From contig CASEYP010000007.1 of the NCBI GenBank assembly GCA_949292185.1, positions 157,615-221,614 on the forward strand: a DNA stretch of 64,000 bases. The letters are read 5' to 3'. Numbering within the stretch: position 1 is the first letter of the stretch; each line of letters starts with the position of its first letter. The stretch is from an uncultured bacterium. Lineage in GTDB: Bacteria > Cyanobacteriota > Vampirovibrionia > Gastranaerophilales > Gastranaerophilaceae. Positions 63,953-64,000 of the stretch are shown piece by piece. The position numbers were made by a program, and so were the translations under genes. The notes below the pieces were generated by a model, which did not search any database, had not been told where the DNA came from, and was given only the letters and a program-made list of their open reading frames with translations.

Positions 63953-64000
63953 AACTCGTGACTCTGTGCTTCTCGCACACTCAAAATTGCACAATGATTA

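Overview
The window is a low-GC chromosomal segment packed with genes on both strands. It contains a Gram-negative LPS transport pair (LptC/LptA-like) and lipoprotein, DAP and biotin genes. Several proteins have a cyanobacterial flavour: a GyrA box of the [10 protein letters not shown] type, a SLOG/DprA-like protein of the kind conserved in cyanobacteria, and a protein whose first residues match the start of ClpC. AT-rich codon use and lineage-specific small membrane proteins point to a non-photosynthetic, gut-type cyanobacterial relative (Vampirovibrionia/Melainabacteria, probably Gastranaerophilales). This is inference from memory of these families; no search was run. I see no prophage, insertion sequence, CRISPR array or tRNA. 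The right edge enters an rRNA operon (5S on the minus strand, with 23S presumably beyond the window).

Layout. 1-8.7 kb: 5' end of a nitrilase-family gene, bioB with a promoter and a possible operator, then a long minus-strand run (lptC, lptA-like, a TPR protein, dprA, topA, and aroE with a large disordered N-terminal extension). 8.9-12.2 kb: dapA, secD, secF on the plus strand. 12.3-14.4 kb: a minus-strand set of SLOG protein, HEAT-like protein and EF-hand protein. 14.5-19.7 kb: pcrA, a PC4-like ssDNA-binding protein and priA. 19.7-24.5 kb: gyrA, a hexapeptide acyltransferase, comF and small hypotheticals. 24.6-31.0 kb: an exported hydrolase-like protein, nagZ, glyA, a WecA-type transferase, and a small membrane protein behind a consensus promoter. 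31.1-32.8 kb: a small acidic ORF, lgt and a TPR lipoprotein.

32.9-41.4 kb is the most interesting stretch. Genes for two Clp domains without an ATPase lie on the same strand as clpP: a stand-alone ClpX-type zinc finger and a protein made only of ClpC N-domain repeats. Between and around them are ruvX, a DUF1292 protein, tilS, hpt and a cytosolic histidine kinase. 41.5-48 kb: a formyl-THF cyclo-ligase, cobO, an FkbM methyltransferase, an alternative sigma factor with a structured leader, a membrane thioredoxin, and a pair of unrecognised membrane proteins. 48-60.5 kb: exported TPR proteins, an MBL-fold hydrolase, a phosphoesterase, mnmA, an HMGL-family synthase, a large TPR protein, a membrane histidine kinase and dnaK. 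60.6-63.7 kb: an Fsr-like MFS transporter, a DUF4186 protein, a YbaK deacylase and a GNAT-like protein.

Two regulatory themes stand out. Extended -10 promoters of the form TGnTATAAT recur. In at least two genes (51450 and 58476, both minus strand) the predicted +1 falls exactly on the A of the ATG and no Shine-Dalgarno sequence is visible, which suggests leaderless mRNAs. Elsewhere, strong GGAG-type ribosome binding sites support several TTG starts.
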